Assembly: GCA_035711845.1 (NCBI GenBank)
Contig: DASTBU010000148.1
Coordinates: 1-64,000, forward strand
DNA: 64,000 nt
Source of the DNA: DASTBU01 sp035711845
GTDB lineage: Bacteria; Acidobacteriota; Vicinamibacteria; Vicinamibacterales; 2-12-FULL-66-21
Reading direction: 5' to 3'
The notes under the pieces are model-generated. The model searched no databases. It was not told the DNA's origin and saw nothing but the letters and a program-made list of their open reading frames with translations. Every line of letters begins with the position of its first letter. Within the stretch, counting starts at the first letter, position 1. A program made the translations under genes and the position numbers. Below, one piece after another: positions 33,042-41,929 of this stretch.

Positions 33042-34145
33042 TTGCCGATCCGATTCGTGATCGCGCCGACGGTGCTGATGCTCGTGGGGTCCATGGCCGC
33101 CGGCGATGCCCGTGCGGCGCAGGATCCGAACGCACTCGCACGCACGGGGACGGCAGCCATCGAGAATCGACGGTTTGGTGATGCGCTGGAGGCGTTCACG
33201 AGGGCGGCGGCGCTGCAGCCCGGCGACGCGAGCTTCTGCTTTGGCGCGGGCATCGCTGCCTTCATGCTCGGGCAGAATGACGTGGCGCAGATGCGCCTCG
33301 AGTGCGCCCTTGCGCTCGATCCCGACCATCTGCCCGCGGCGGTGTGGCTCGGAGACCTGCACTATCGCGCGGGGCGCCTGCACGAAGCGATCGCGGTCTA
33401 CGAAGGCGCACAACAGCGATCGCCCGGCGCAGGCCAGCTCCGGGAACGGCTCGCTGTCTGGCGGAAGGAGCGAGAGCTCCAGGACCGCTTCCGCGAAGTA
33501 CGCACGGAGCACTTCACCGCGCTGTTCGAGGTGGCCACCGAGGAACCTCTGGCTCGTGAGGTCCTCGACCGGCTCGAGGCGGCGTACTGGCGCGTGGGCC
33601 GCGCGCTCGGCGTCTATCCGTCTCAGCCAATCACGGTTGTGCTCTACACCCGGGCACAATTCGACGACATCACGAGGGTGGCCGCATGGTCGGCAGCGGC
33701 ATACGACGGTCGCATTCGCGTGCCGCTCAGCGGCGCGCTGCAGCAGCAGCGCGATGAAATCGATCGCGTCCTGTCACACGAATTCGTTCATGCCGTGGTT
33801 GCCATGTTGGGAGGGCGCAACGTGCCCGCCTGGCTGAACGAGGGTCTCGCCACCGTGCTCGAACCCTCGGGCCCTGAGAGCGCCAAAGCACCCTTGGCGC
33901 GGCCCGGGGCGCGGCCCGCACTCTCAAAGCTGCACCAGAGCTTCGTCGCGCTCTCCAGGCGCGACGCCGAAATCGCCTATGCGACGGCCGCGCGGGCCGT
34001 GCGGCGGCTGCTCGAGCAGCCCGGGGCGGCTGCGCTCGTCGCGCTGCTGGAGGATCTCGGCCGAGGCGCATCGCTCACCAGCGCCTTCCACCAACACGTC
34101 GCGATGCGCTACGAGGATTTCGCAGCGCTCGTGGCGCGCGACTAA
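33042..34145 (+). CDS. TPR and peptidase-MA-like zinc metalloprotease, exported
   Basis: A protein of about 367 residues with a signal peptide (VIAPTVLMLVGSMAAGDARA). Two or three tetratricopeptide repeats follow (GTAAIENRRFGDALEAFTRA, LGDLHYRAGRLHEAIAVYEG). The C-terminal domain is a gluzincin-type peptidase with HEFVH near residue 246 and a downstream glutamate (WLNEGLATVLE), the zinc ligand set of peptidase-MA proteins. The start is uncertain: TTG 33042 gives a basic n-region, GTG 33057 and TTG 32997 are alternatives, and no good ribosome site is visible. Secreted TPR-proteases may process envelope proteins; no substrate is evident. Confidence 0.85.
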   Translation: MPIRFVIAPTVLMLVGSMAAGDARAAQDPNALARTGTAAIENRRFGDALEAFTRAAALQPGDASFCFGAGIAAFMLGQNDVAQMRLECALALDPDHLPAAVWLGDLHYRAGRLHEAIAVYEGAQQRSPGAGQLRERLAVWRKERELQDRFREVRTEHFTALFEVATEEPLAREVLDRLEAAYWRVGRALGVYPSQPITVVLYTRAQFDDITRVAAWSAAAYDGRIRVPLSGALQQQRDEIDRVLSHEFVHAVVAMLGGRNVPAWLNEGLATVLEPSGPESAKAPLARPGARPALSKLHQSFVALSRRDAEIAYATAARAVRRLLEQPGAAALVALLEDLGRGASLTSAFHQHVAMRYEDFAALVARD

Positions 34146-34233
34146 AGGGTCGAACGAACAACTTCCAGGCCGTCGTGACGCTCGTCACGCGTGTCGGCGG
34201 GCTCGCGTTCGCCGGCGGAGGGCCCCGGGGCGG

Positions 34234-35211
34234 TCAAGGAGAACGGGGAAACCGGTTCGCCAGCGTCACCGTGCGTGCACCGGCGACCGCGCGCAGCGCC
34301 GCCGCCGTGAGCGTCGCCGGGATCGCGCCCGTGACGCGCAACTGCACGACGGCGTCCTCTGGAGTCGCTTCGATGGCCGCCGCCAGGCGGGCGTGAACCT
34401 CCGTGGCGTCGGAGCCGGCGAAGGCGAGCGTGCGCGTGACCATTGGCCGCGCGGGCAACGCCCGGAACTCGAAGGGACCCAGGCCGGATCGTGTCAAGTC
34501 CAGCACGACGAATCCCTTTGTCTCCGGCGCTTCGGCAAATGACGTGCGTTCGACCGAGCCCGCATAGATGATGGGAGGCCTGCCCACGGGCCGCAACACC
34601 TGGTGGCGATGAATGTGTCCGCTCAGCGCGACAGCCACGTCCCGCGGTAGATCGGCGGTGCGGATCACATCGGCTCCGAAGCGGAAGGTGAAGTTCCCCG
34701 GACCGCAGGTCGCGCCCTGGATGCACTGATGGAGGCAGAGCACACGGACGTCCACAGCGGACGTATCACGACTCGCAGCGGCGAACATCCCGGGGAACCG
34801 GTGACGGATGGCGTTCGTGAACGGAAACCCGATGAACGCGGCGCGTACTCCACGTGCCTCCAGCACCACGCTGCGCGGACGGTCGAAGACATGCAAGCGC
34901 TCGTGCAGTGCAAGCAACGGATACGGCATGCGGCCCCGTTCGTGGTTTCCGGGCACCAGCAGGACCGGCACTCCAGACGACGCGAGGCGCTTGAGCGGCG
35001 CGAGCGCCGCTTCGGCCAGCCAGGCCGGCACACGGCTTCGGTAGAGCAGGTCGCCGCCGTGAACGACCACATCGACCTCGCCAGTACGCGCGATCTCGAG
35101 CGCGCGCTCGAAATTCTGGAAGAAGTCATCGCCCCTGCGCCGCCGGACGACGCGCGGACGGGCAGGCCAGTCGAGACCGAGATGCGTGTCGGACACGAAG
35201 AGCACGCGCAC
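34234..35211 (-). CDS. Metallophosphoesterase (SbcD/Mre11-like)
   Basis: A 325-residue calcineurin-like phosphoesterase. Metal-binding motifs are FVSDTHLGLD (D8, H10), VHGGDLLYRS, VPGNHERG and SGHIHRHQVL. The length and the capping region after the phosphodiesterase core (IIYAGSVERTSFAE) resemble SbcD/Mre11-type DNA nuclease subunits and YkoQ-like enzymes. No SbcC-type ATPase is adjacent. It lies directly downstream of the exonuclease/GIY-YIG gene on the same strand, with only one base between that stop and this start, so the two form an operon and probably act on DNA together. Confidence 0.9.
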   Translation of the reverse strand: MRVLFVSDTHLGLDWPARPRVVRRRRGDDFFQNFERALEIARTGEVDVVVHGGDLLYRSRVPAWLAEAALAPLKRLASSGVPVLLVPGNHERGRMPYPLLALHERLHVFDRPRSVVLEARGVRAAFIGFPFTNAIRHRFPGMFAAASRDTSAVDVRVLCLHQCIQGATCGPGNFTFRFGADVIRTADLPRDVAVALSGHIHRHQVLRPVGRPPIIYAGSVERTSFAEAPETKGFVVLDLTRSGLGPFEFRALPARPMVTRTLAFAGSDATEVHARLAAAIEATPEDAVVQLRVTGAIPATLTAAALRAVAGARTVTLANRFPRSP

Positions 35212-35212
35212 G

Positions 35213-36964
35213 TCAGACCCATGAAAGCGCAGAGGCGAGGCGTGCGTCAGTCATCGCCGGTGCAACGCCCAATCGCAGCGCCACAGGAGCACCGGCCGCC
35301 ACCAGACGCTTGAGCTCGCTCGTCAGCACCCGCAAGCGATCGAAGCACGCCACGGTAACAGCTTCGTGACGTGCGGCTACCGCACGGCGGTGTCCGGGTG
35401 GAATCGGCGGCGTCACGGCGGGGTCGAAGGCGCTGCGGAGGACGATCTCGCCGTTCTCGATGATCATCAGCCGCGCGCCGGTGCTGCCGGGCTCGCTCCA
35501 GACCACGGTGGCATCGATCAACCGGGTCAACCAGATCGCGCGGCGACGCGCCAGCGCGCCGCGTAGAGCGATTCGCTCGAGCGAGACCTGCACGAGCTCG
35601 GGTGTCCACTGGGCAACTCCACGACCTGTTCCCGTAGCCCCGTCGTCATCCGGGTCGTGGTCCCGCCGACCTTCCTCCCACAATCGTGTGCCGAGTCGCA
35701 GCAGCCGGGCATGCGCGCCGAGATCGTCGCGGGACAACTCGTGGTGGGCGGCGCACAGCCGCGCGTACCCAGCGTTGAACGTCGCCGCATCCGGACCCCA
35801 TCGGCCTCGCTCGAGCGCAGCGCCGTCCGAGCGTGCGAGTGCATCGAATTGGTCGAGCGCCTCGGCCGAGGGAAAGGGCCCGAGCGGACAGCGCGGCGAA
35901 GAGTGCGGGCTGCGCGTGCCGAGATCGGCCGACGTGAACGACACCGTGCGGTCGTTGGCGGCGAGCGCCACGTTGTAGGGCGGCCGGTGCCGCTTGATTT
36001 CGTCCGGTTCGAGGAGCGCCGCCTCGAGCGCACTCGGGGTGACCTCGAACGAGATGGCGCGTGCCTGCGAGAGCATCTCGAGCAGCCGCTCGGGCACGCC
36101 GCACTGCTTCCGGAAGTAGCTGTTGACCCGGCGATGGAGCGACGAAGCCTTGCCAATGTAGAGCACGTCACCACTTGTCCGAAGCATGCGATAGACGCCC
36201 GGGGCATCGGGCAGCGAGAGGCGCACGTCCCGCGGCATCGGCCACGCACGGCGCGGACGCGTCGTCGAGTGGGCAGGCGCGGCCAGCCATTCCCGGAGAC
36301 CGCGCCATGTCGACACGCCCTCTTCGTCGAGCAGGCGCACCAGTTCTCGCCAGACGAACGCCGTGGCCTCCACGTGGTGGGCGCTCCGCCGGAGGCCGCT
36401 GACCGCGCGCCCGAAGTATCCCGTGAGGGCCCGCAGAGTGCAGCGCGGCAGATCGGGGAAGAGGCGCCGGGCGATGTGGTGGGTGCAGACGAGGTCGAGT
36501 GGAGGGACGCCGCCGGCCAACGCGTAGAGGAACGGCTGCTCGAATCGGGCGAAGTGGACGACGGTCGGCGCCGGTTGCTGCGCGAGACTCGCGGCCTGGG
36601 CGGACAACTCACGCCAGGCGAGGCGGGCATCGACACCGTCCCGCATCATGCGCTCGGAGAGGCCGGTGATTCGCGCCACGGCTGGCGGAATGCGCTCGCC
36701 GGCGGGAAGGGCGATGAGACGCGCCTGCGCCTGAACGATCGTCGTCCGAACGCGGGCCCACCCGACCTCGAGAAGATGCCCGCGGGGAGCCGCCGCTGTG
36801 GCCTGACAATCGACCACCAGCACCTCGAGTTCAGAGAGGGGCGGACGGCTGACCTCAGGGATGCTGGGAGTCCGGGTTGTGCGACTGTCGCTGCATCCGG
36901 CCTGCCGCTCAAAGAGCTGCGCCACGGCGCGCAAGCGTATCACATTCGCCGTATCTTCGCCCAA
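35213..36964 (-). CDS. DEDD exonuclease fused to GIY-YIG (UvrC-like) endonuclease
   Basis: A 583-residue fusion. The N-terminal half resembles a DnaQ/epsilon exonuclease (EVLVVDCQATAAAPRGHLLE, VVHFARFEQPFL, and HHVEATAFVW), but the usual DxE, F-D and H-x4-D acidic residues appear as DCQ, FE and HVEAT. A GIY-YIG domain follows at about residues 250-330 (SLPDAPGVYRMLRTSGDVLY, IGKASSLHRRVNSYFR, EPDEIKRHRPPYNV), as in UvrC and Cho. The C-terminal 200 residues match no domain I recognise. Similar DnaQ-Cho fusions cut during nucleotide-excision repair. The next gene is an SbcD-like phosphoesterase one base away. The start is uncertain. Confidence 0.85.
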   Translation of the reverse strand: MGEDTANVIRLRAVAQLFERQAGCSDSRTTRTPSIPEVSRPPLSELEVLVVDCQATAAAPRGHLLEVGWARVRTTIVQAQARLIALPAGERIPPAVARITGLSERMMRDGVDARLAWRELSAQAASLAQQPAPTVVHFARFEQPFLYALAGGVPPLDLVCTHHIARRLFPDLPRCTLRALTGYFGRAVSGLRRSAHHVEATAFVWRELVRLLDEEGVSTWRGLREWLAAPAHSTTRPRRAWPMPRDVRLSLPDAPGVYRMLRTSGDVLYIGKASSLHRRVNSYFRKQCGVPERLLEMLSQARAISFEVTPSALEAALLEPDEIKRHRPPYNVALAANDRTVSFTSADLGTRSPHSSPRCPLGPFPSAEALDQFDALARSDGAALERGRWGPDAATFNAGYARLCAAHHELSRDDLGAHARLLRLGTRLWEEGRRDHDPDDDGATGTGRGVAQWTPELVQVSLERIALRGALARRRAIWLTRLIDATVVWSEPGSTGARLMIIENGEIVLRSAFDPAVTPPIPPGHRRAVAARHEAVTVACFDRLRVLTSELKRLVAAGAPVALRLGVAPAMTDARLASALSWV

Positions 36965-37816
36965 TGCTGCCGCTGGTCGGACCTAGCGCGTGAGTGTCGC
37001 CGATGGCGTCCCGTGGGAGTACGGCGAGCTATTCCTGGACTCACCGCGCCAGCCGATCCCGTTGCTCGTCACCATCGAGCTGACGGGCACGCTGATGACC
37101 CGGCCCGCCGTTTCAGCCAACCGCTCAGACCGGGTCGCCGCATTTCCCGGATTTCACAGCGGACTGCAGCAGCCAGTCGGCGCTCATCGCAGGCACGGTG
37201 ATGCCGTGGCGGCCCGGGGTCGATCGTGGCCGGAGCAGCGCGGAAACACCGCGTGCCATTTTCGGCGGGAGTTCGTGGGCGCGCTCCGAGATCGGTGATG
37301 GCCGCGCCTGCGCCGCGGTCTCGATCGATCCGGGCCCGCCTGGTGACGGTCCTCTTCCAGCGTCACTCTGCATCATTCGTCGCTCCCTGGCTGCCCCCAC
37401 GTTGCCGAACACCCGCCCGGCGCATTCACCGGAAGAACTGCGCAGCGCGAGGCAAAACCGTTGCCGCCTCAGGGGCTGGGCACCCACGCGAAATGATGCG
37501 CAACTGTGTGTCGCTCGGCAGATTGGTAGTGTTGCCGCAGCGAAAACTTCATCCTTCGATTTTCAACCTTCAATCTTCCGCCTCGAGGCTTGTCTCTCGT
37601 CCCCTCTGGTGTTCAGCGGGGCTGCGGCTCAGACCTCGAGATTCGGCTGCGTTGCGGAACCTTGCCCTCTGGCGTGTCTGCCGCCCTGTTTTCGATTCTC
37701 CTGTTGACGGCAATCGAGACGAGATACTTCGAGGTCGAAGCGCAGGAGAACGAAGGTATGGTGCAGGGTGTTCGAGGCGCAGCCACGGGCAGCGGTGAAG
37801 CCATGAGGCCGCGTCG
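36965..37816. other. 850-bp gap without a supported gene
   Basis: The short frames here lack ribosome sites and family motifs. A pyrimidine-rich tract with repeated TTCAACCTTCAA-like words lies near 37545-37600, similar in style to low-complexity tracts elsewhere in the window. The frame from 36990 (MSVADGVPWEYGELFLDSPR) is the most protein-like but unrecognised. Confidence 0.4.
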
Positions 37817-40099
37817 ATGACGACCGCTGCCGTCCTGGATCGACTCGATTTGCCTGCTGCGCTTCGCGCGTCCGAGGCCTTCGCGGATCTGGCCGACGGA
37901 GAGTTGTGCGACCTCGCCGATCGTATGTCGCCCGTTACGCTCGCCGACGGCGAGGCAGTCATCCGGCAGGGCGCGACGTGCGAAGCGCTGTTCCTCGTGC
38001 TCTCCGGTGCTTTGACCGTATCAACCACCGATCGCCATGGGGCGGTTCACGTGGTGGACGAGGTGGGCCCGGGCGACCTGGCCGGGGAGATGAACATCTT
38101 TCTCCGCTCGCCTGCTGCGGCGACGATGCGGGCGCGCGGCGTCGTTCAGCTCGCGGCGTTGTCGAAGGCGGCGTTCGACGGTTTCAGCGATCGATGGCCG
38201 GCGGCAGCGCTGGCGCTCGTCGAAGCGCTACGCCCGCGACTGCGGCGTCAGAGGCTGCGGACCGTGCTGCACATGAGCGACATGTTCGGCGACGTGGCGC
38301 GGTCCGCCCTTCTCGATCTCGAGTCAGAGTGTCAGATGATGGCGCTGTACGGCGGGGAGGTCCTCTTCCGGCAGGGTGACGGCGGCGACGAGATGTACAT
38401 CGTCGTCAGTGGCCGGCTGCGCGTCGTGTCGGTGGCTTCCGACGGCTCGGAAACGCTGCTCGCGGAACTGGGGATAGGAGAGACGGTGGGTGAGATGGCC
38501 GTCATCAGTGGAGAGCCGCGCTCGGCAACGGTGTACGCCTCGCGCGACACTCAACTAGCCAGGCTGACCAAGGCGGGTGTCACCCGGGTGCTCGAGCGGC
38601 ATCCACAGGCCATGTTGCTCATGCTCACCGACCGAGTGGTCTCGAGGCTGCGCGTCATGTCGCGAGGCGAGCCGCGGCGTGCGGCTGTCCGGACTATTGC
38701 CGTCCTGCCGGCCTCGCCAGACGTCCCCCTCGGCGAGTTCTGCACGATGCTCTCGACAGCGCTCGAACGGCTTGCTCCGACACTGCACCTGACGAGTGAG
38801 CGCGTGGACAGCAGCCTCGGACGACGGGGCGCCGCGCAGGCGCACGATCGAGAAGGTGGAGGCGCAGGACTTCTTGAGTGGCTGGCCGGGCTCGAATCCG
38901 TCCACCGCTTCGTCGTCTATCAGGCGGACAGGGGGCTGTCCCCGTGGACCGAACGCTGCGTGCGTCAGGCCGATCGAATCGTGCTGGCGGCCAACGCGGC
39001 CGGCAGCGAGGCTCCGGGAGAGATCGAGACGGAGTTGCTGGCAGGCCGGCGGGTCAGCCGTACGCCTGTGACCCTGGTGCTGGTCCACCCCGCAGCGACT
39101 TCGACGCCGGTCGGAACCGCACGGTGGCTGACCGCCAGGAGCATCGAGAGGCACCTGCACGTTCGACGCGACGCGCTCGCGGATTTCGAGCGTGTCGCGC
39201 GGTTCATCAGCGGAGCGGCGGTCGGACTCACGCTGGGCGGCGGCTTCACGCGCGGGCTGGCCCACATCGGCGTGCTGCGCGCACTTGCGGAGCTGAAGAT
39301 CCCGGTGGACGCGATCGGCGGCGCCAGCATCGGCGCGATAGTTGGCGCCCAGTGGGCGATCGGCTGGGACTCGTCTCGGATGGTGCACGAAACGCGGACC
39401 GGCTTCGCCGAAGCGTTCGACGACATGACCCTCCCGTTCCTGGCTCTCCAGCGCGGGGGCAAGGTCAGCCGCTTCGTCCGCGGTGTCTTCCAGGACGTAC
39501 AGATAGAGGATCTCTGGTCGCCGTACTTCAGCGTATCCGCGAACCTGAACCGCGCGGAGCTGAAAGTCCACACGTCGGGCGCCCTTGCCGAGGCGGTCCT
39601 TGCGAGCGCGCGCGTGCCAGGCGTCTTTCCGCCGATGGTCCTCGACGGCGAGCTGCACGTGGACGGCGGCCTGATCGACAACGTGCCGGTCGATGTCATG
39701 CGATCGTTCTCGAACGAAGGCATCGTCATCGGCGTCGACGTCTCGCCGCCGCATGGGCTCGACGAGGTGGCCGACTACGGCGAGGACGTCTCGGGATGGC
39801 GAGCGGTCTGGGATCGCCTGAAGCCCGCTCGAGCGAGGCGTGCGTATCCTCCGAGCATCCTGCTGGTGCTCATGCGGGCCATCGAGTTCGGGGGTATCTC
39901 GTACAGGCGCGACAAGGCGGCCATGGCGGACCTGTACCTCACGCCTGAAGTCCGCCACTTCAACCGCATCGATTTTCGCCGCGCAGCCGATATCGCGGAG
40001 GTCGGGTATCAGGCATCTCGCGAGAAGCTGCTCGAGTGGTTGACGAGTGCCACAGCGACCGTCCGTGCTCGACGGCCCGATCTCTTCGGCAGCACGTGA
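37817..40099 (+). CDS. NTE-type patatin-like phospholipase with two cNMP-binding domains
   Basis: A 760-residue esterase related to bacterial NTE/RssA proteins. Two cyclic-nucleotide-binding-like domains come first (residues about 15-135, DGEAVIRQGATCEALFLVLS; and about 155-280, GGEVLFRQGDGGDEMYIVVS). After a linker of about 150 residues the patatin domain starts near residue 470 with the oxyanion loop LGGGFTRGLAHIGVL, the nucleophile elbow GASIGA (S504) and the dyad aspartate in VDGGLIDNVP (about D616). Lysophospholipid hydrolysis at the membrane is the family activity; ligand control through the N-terminal domains is inferred. It is followed by a DUF418 membrane gene, 124 bases on. Confidence 0.93.
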   Translation: MTTAAVLDRLDLPAALRASEAFADLADGELCDLADRMSPVTLADGEAVIRQGATCEALFLVLSGALTVSTTDRHGAVHVVDEVGPGDLAGEMNIFLRSPAAATMRARGVVQLAALSKAAFDGFSDRWPAAALALVEALRPRLRRQRLRTVLHMSDMFGDVARSALLDLESECQMMALYGGEVLFRQGDGGDEMYIVVSGRLRVVSVASDGSETLLAELGIGETVGEMAVISGEPRSATVYASRDTQLARLTKAGVTRVLERHPQAMLLMLTDRVVSRLRVMSRGEPRRAAVRTIAVLPASPDVPLGEFCTMLSTALERLAPTLHLTSERVDSSLGRRGAAQAHDREGGGAGLLEWLAGLESVHRFVVYQADRGLSPWTERCVRQADRIVLAANAAGSEAPGEIETELLAGRRVSRTPVTLVLVHPAATSTPVGTARWLTARSIERHLHVRRDALADFERVARFISGAAVGLTLGGGFTRGLAHIGVLRALAELKIPVDAIGGASIGAIVGAQWAIGWDSSRMVHETRTGFAEAFDDMTLPFLALQRGGKVSRFVRGVFQDVQIEDLWSPYFSVSANLNRAELKVHTSGALAEAVLASARVPGVFPPMVLDGELHVDGGLIDNVPVDVMRSFSNEGIVIGVDVSPPHGLDEVADYGEDVSGWRAVWDRLKPARARRAYPPSILLVLMRAIEFGGISYRRDKAAMADLYLTPEVRHFNRIDFRRAADIAEVGYQASREKLLEWLTSATATVRARRPDLFGST

Positions 40100-40223
40100 C
40101 CGCGCGGCGCGGAGATCGCCTCGGACCGTCGCGCAGGCGTGTCCCACGACACATCAGACCGGTGGGCCACCGTCCGCCGTTGACAACCGGGTCGGGTTTG
40201 GCGAGAGTAGGCGCGCACCTTCG

Positions 40224-41414
40224 ATGGACCCCGACAAGGCGTCGCTGGCGCCGCAGGCGGATCCGGCCGGCCGGATTCCGTCCCTCGACATCCTTCGCGG
40301 CATCGCGCTGCTGGGGATGTTCGTGGTGCACTTCCACGCGCGCTCGACGGATCCCGGTGGGTTCGACGACGTTGTTCGTACGCTCATCTGGCGACTGGTC
40401 GAGAGCAAGTCGCACGGGACGTTCGCGCTGCTGTTCGGGGCAGGCTTTGCTATTCAGCTCAGACGCGCCGAGGAGCGGGGCAGACCGTTCGCGGGACTCT
40501 ACCTTCGCCGGCTGCTCGTGCTCGCGCTCTTCGGCTCTGCGGCGCACGCCTTCTTCGGCTTCAACGTACTCCTGGGATACGCCGTGTGGGGCATGGGGCT
40601 CCTCCTGATCCGGAACTGGTCCACGCGGACGCTGCTCGTCGCTGCGTGCCTCTCCGCGATATCGGTCGCGCTTTACTATCTCGGTGAAACCTTGTATTTG
40701 ACGTCGAGCGCCGGACCGGAGGCGCTTGGAGGGGCCGTTCAGGCGCAACAGGCGGCGGCCACCGCCGTGAATGGCGCCCTCCGCGCTGCAGCGGCGCAGG
40801 AGAGCTATGCCGTCCTCCTGGCGGCGCGACTGCGGCACATGGCCTGGTTCTATGCGCAGCCGTTCTCCTTCATGCCCGGCGCGACGATGGCGTTGTTCAT
40901 CTCGGGCCTCTTGCTGATCCGGCATCGCGTGTTCGAGGACGTGAGCGCTCACCGGCGGCTGCTCGGCGCCATGGCCACGTTCGGCGTCGTGTCGTGGTTG
41001 ACTCAGAACTGGCTGCTGGGCTACGGTCCGTTCGGCCTCCTTCGCGATCAGTGGTTGATGTTCGCATACGTCGCCGGCGCGCTGCTGCTCCTCGATCGAC
41101 GGCCCGCGCTCGTGTACGCACTGCGCGGCGTCGCAAATGCCGGCCGGATGGCGCTCACCAACTACCTGATTCAAATCGCCGCGCTGGATCTCCTGTTTTC
41201 GGGTTACGCCTTGGGTCTCGGCCGACTCCGGCCGGTGTTCGGACTAGCCGCGGCAGTCGCCTGCTTTGCCGCCGAAGTGGTGTTCAGCACGTTCTGGCTC
41301 CGGAGCTTCCGGTTCGGGCCAGCTGAATGGCTCTGGCGGTCTGCCACGTACGGCCATCTTCAGCCCATGCGACGCTCGAATGTCCCGGCAGATCCCGCGC
41401 CGGTTTCAGTGTGA
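40224..41414 (+). CDS. DUF418-family polytopic membrane protein
   Basis: A 396-residue membrane protein with the family opening RIPSLDILRGIALLGMFVVH, then FHARSTDP and SHGTFALLFGAGFAIQLRRA, and a C-terminal half containing AGRMALTNYLIQIAALDLLF and LRSFRFGPAEWLWRSATYGH. About eight to ten helices are expected. DUF418 proteins are YeiB-like with unknown function; an acyltransferase or transporter role has been proposed from distant similarity. The ATG at 40224 starts the family sequence; the frame is open further upstream. It is likely co-transcribed with the patatin gene. Confidence 0.88.
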   Translation: MDPDKASLAPQADPAGRIPSLDILRGIALLGMFVVHFHARSTDPGGFDDVVRTLIWRLVESKSHGTFALLFGAGFAIQLRRAEERGRPFAGLYLRRLLVLALFGSAAHAFFGFNVLLGYAVWGMGLLLIRNWSTRTLLVAACLSAISVALYYLGETLYLTSSAGPEALGGAVQAQQAAATAVNGALRAAAAQESYAVLLAARLRHMAWFYAQPFSFMPGATMALFISGLLLIRHRVFEDVSAHRRLLGAMATFGVVSWLTQNWLLGYGPFGLLRDQWLMFAYVAGALLLLDRRPALVYALRGVANAGRMALTNYLIQIAALDLLFSGYALGLGRLRPVFGLAAAVACFAAEVVFSTFWLRSFRFGPAEWLWRSATYGHLQPMRRSNVPADPAPVSV

Positions 41415-41434
41415 CGTCCGGTGAACCGCCGGCA

Positions 41435-41905
41435 TCATTGACTGACCCTTCCGTCCTCCGCCACCATGAACGCGAAGCCGGGCTCGTCGCCGTTGCCGGG
41501 CGTTGTCGCGTTCTGGGTGAGGCGCGTCTCGTTCACGAAAATGTCGCGCGTCACGGCTCCTGTGGGGTTCTCGTCGCACGCATTCTGATCGTTGACGCGG
41601 AACGACACGCGAGTGTCCACCGGCACGTCGGTGAAAGCGATCTGGTAGCGATCGGGTGGAACTGGCTGCAACGCGATTCCGGCGAAGTTGCGCCAGCTGG
41701 GGTGGACGTGAGTCGCGCCGACGCCGTTGACGCAGGCCTGGGCGGAGGGGGGAAGATCGGTTCGCCGCGTCGTCGAGCCGAGAAAGACGATCCGGACCAT
41801 TGGTGAACCGGCGCCGTTCGGGCTCGGCGATGCCGGACCGTTCGCATCGCCGCACGCCAGGGACGTGAGGCCGATCGCGGCAACCACAGCTATTCGCGCG
41901 CCCAC
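41435..41905 (-). CDS. Lipoprotein, unknown
   Basis: A 156-residue protein with a lipobox (GLTSLACGD) so that C18 would be lipidated. The mature part is a beta-rich domain (MVRIVFLGSTTRRTDLPP, DRYQIAFTDVPVDTRVSF, VTRDIFVNETRLTQN). Two cysteines in the mature part (ACVNG, ACDEN) could form a disulfide. No family is recognised. It converges with the DUF418 gene; the ADOP permease gene on its right (41930-44398) points towards it, with 24 bases between that stop and this ATG. Confidence 0.6.
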   Translation of the reverse strand: MGARIAVVAAIGLTSLACGDANGPASPSPNGAGSPMVRIVFLGSTTRRTDLPPSAQACVNGVGATHVHPSWRNFAGIALQPVPPDRYQIAFTDVPVDTRVSFRVNDQNACDENPTGAVTRDIFVNETRLTQNATTPGNGDEPGFAFMVAEDGRVSQ

Positions 41906-41929
41906 CTCACGAGCATAGCGCCGATCGAG

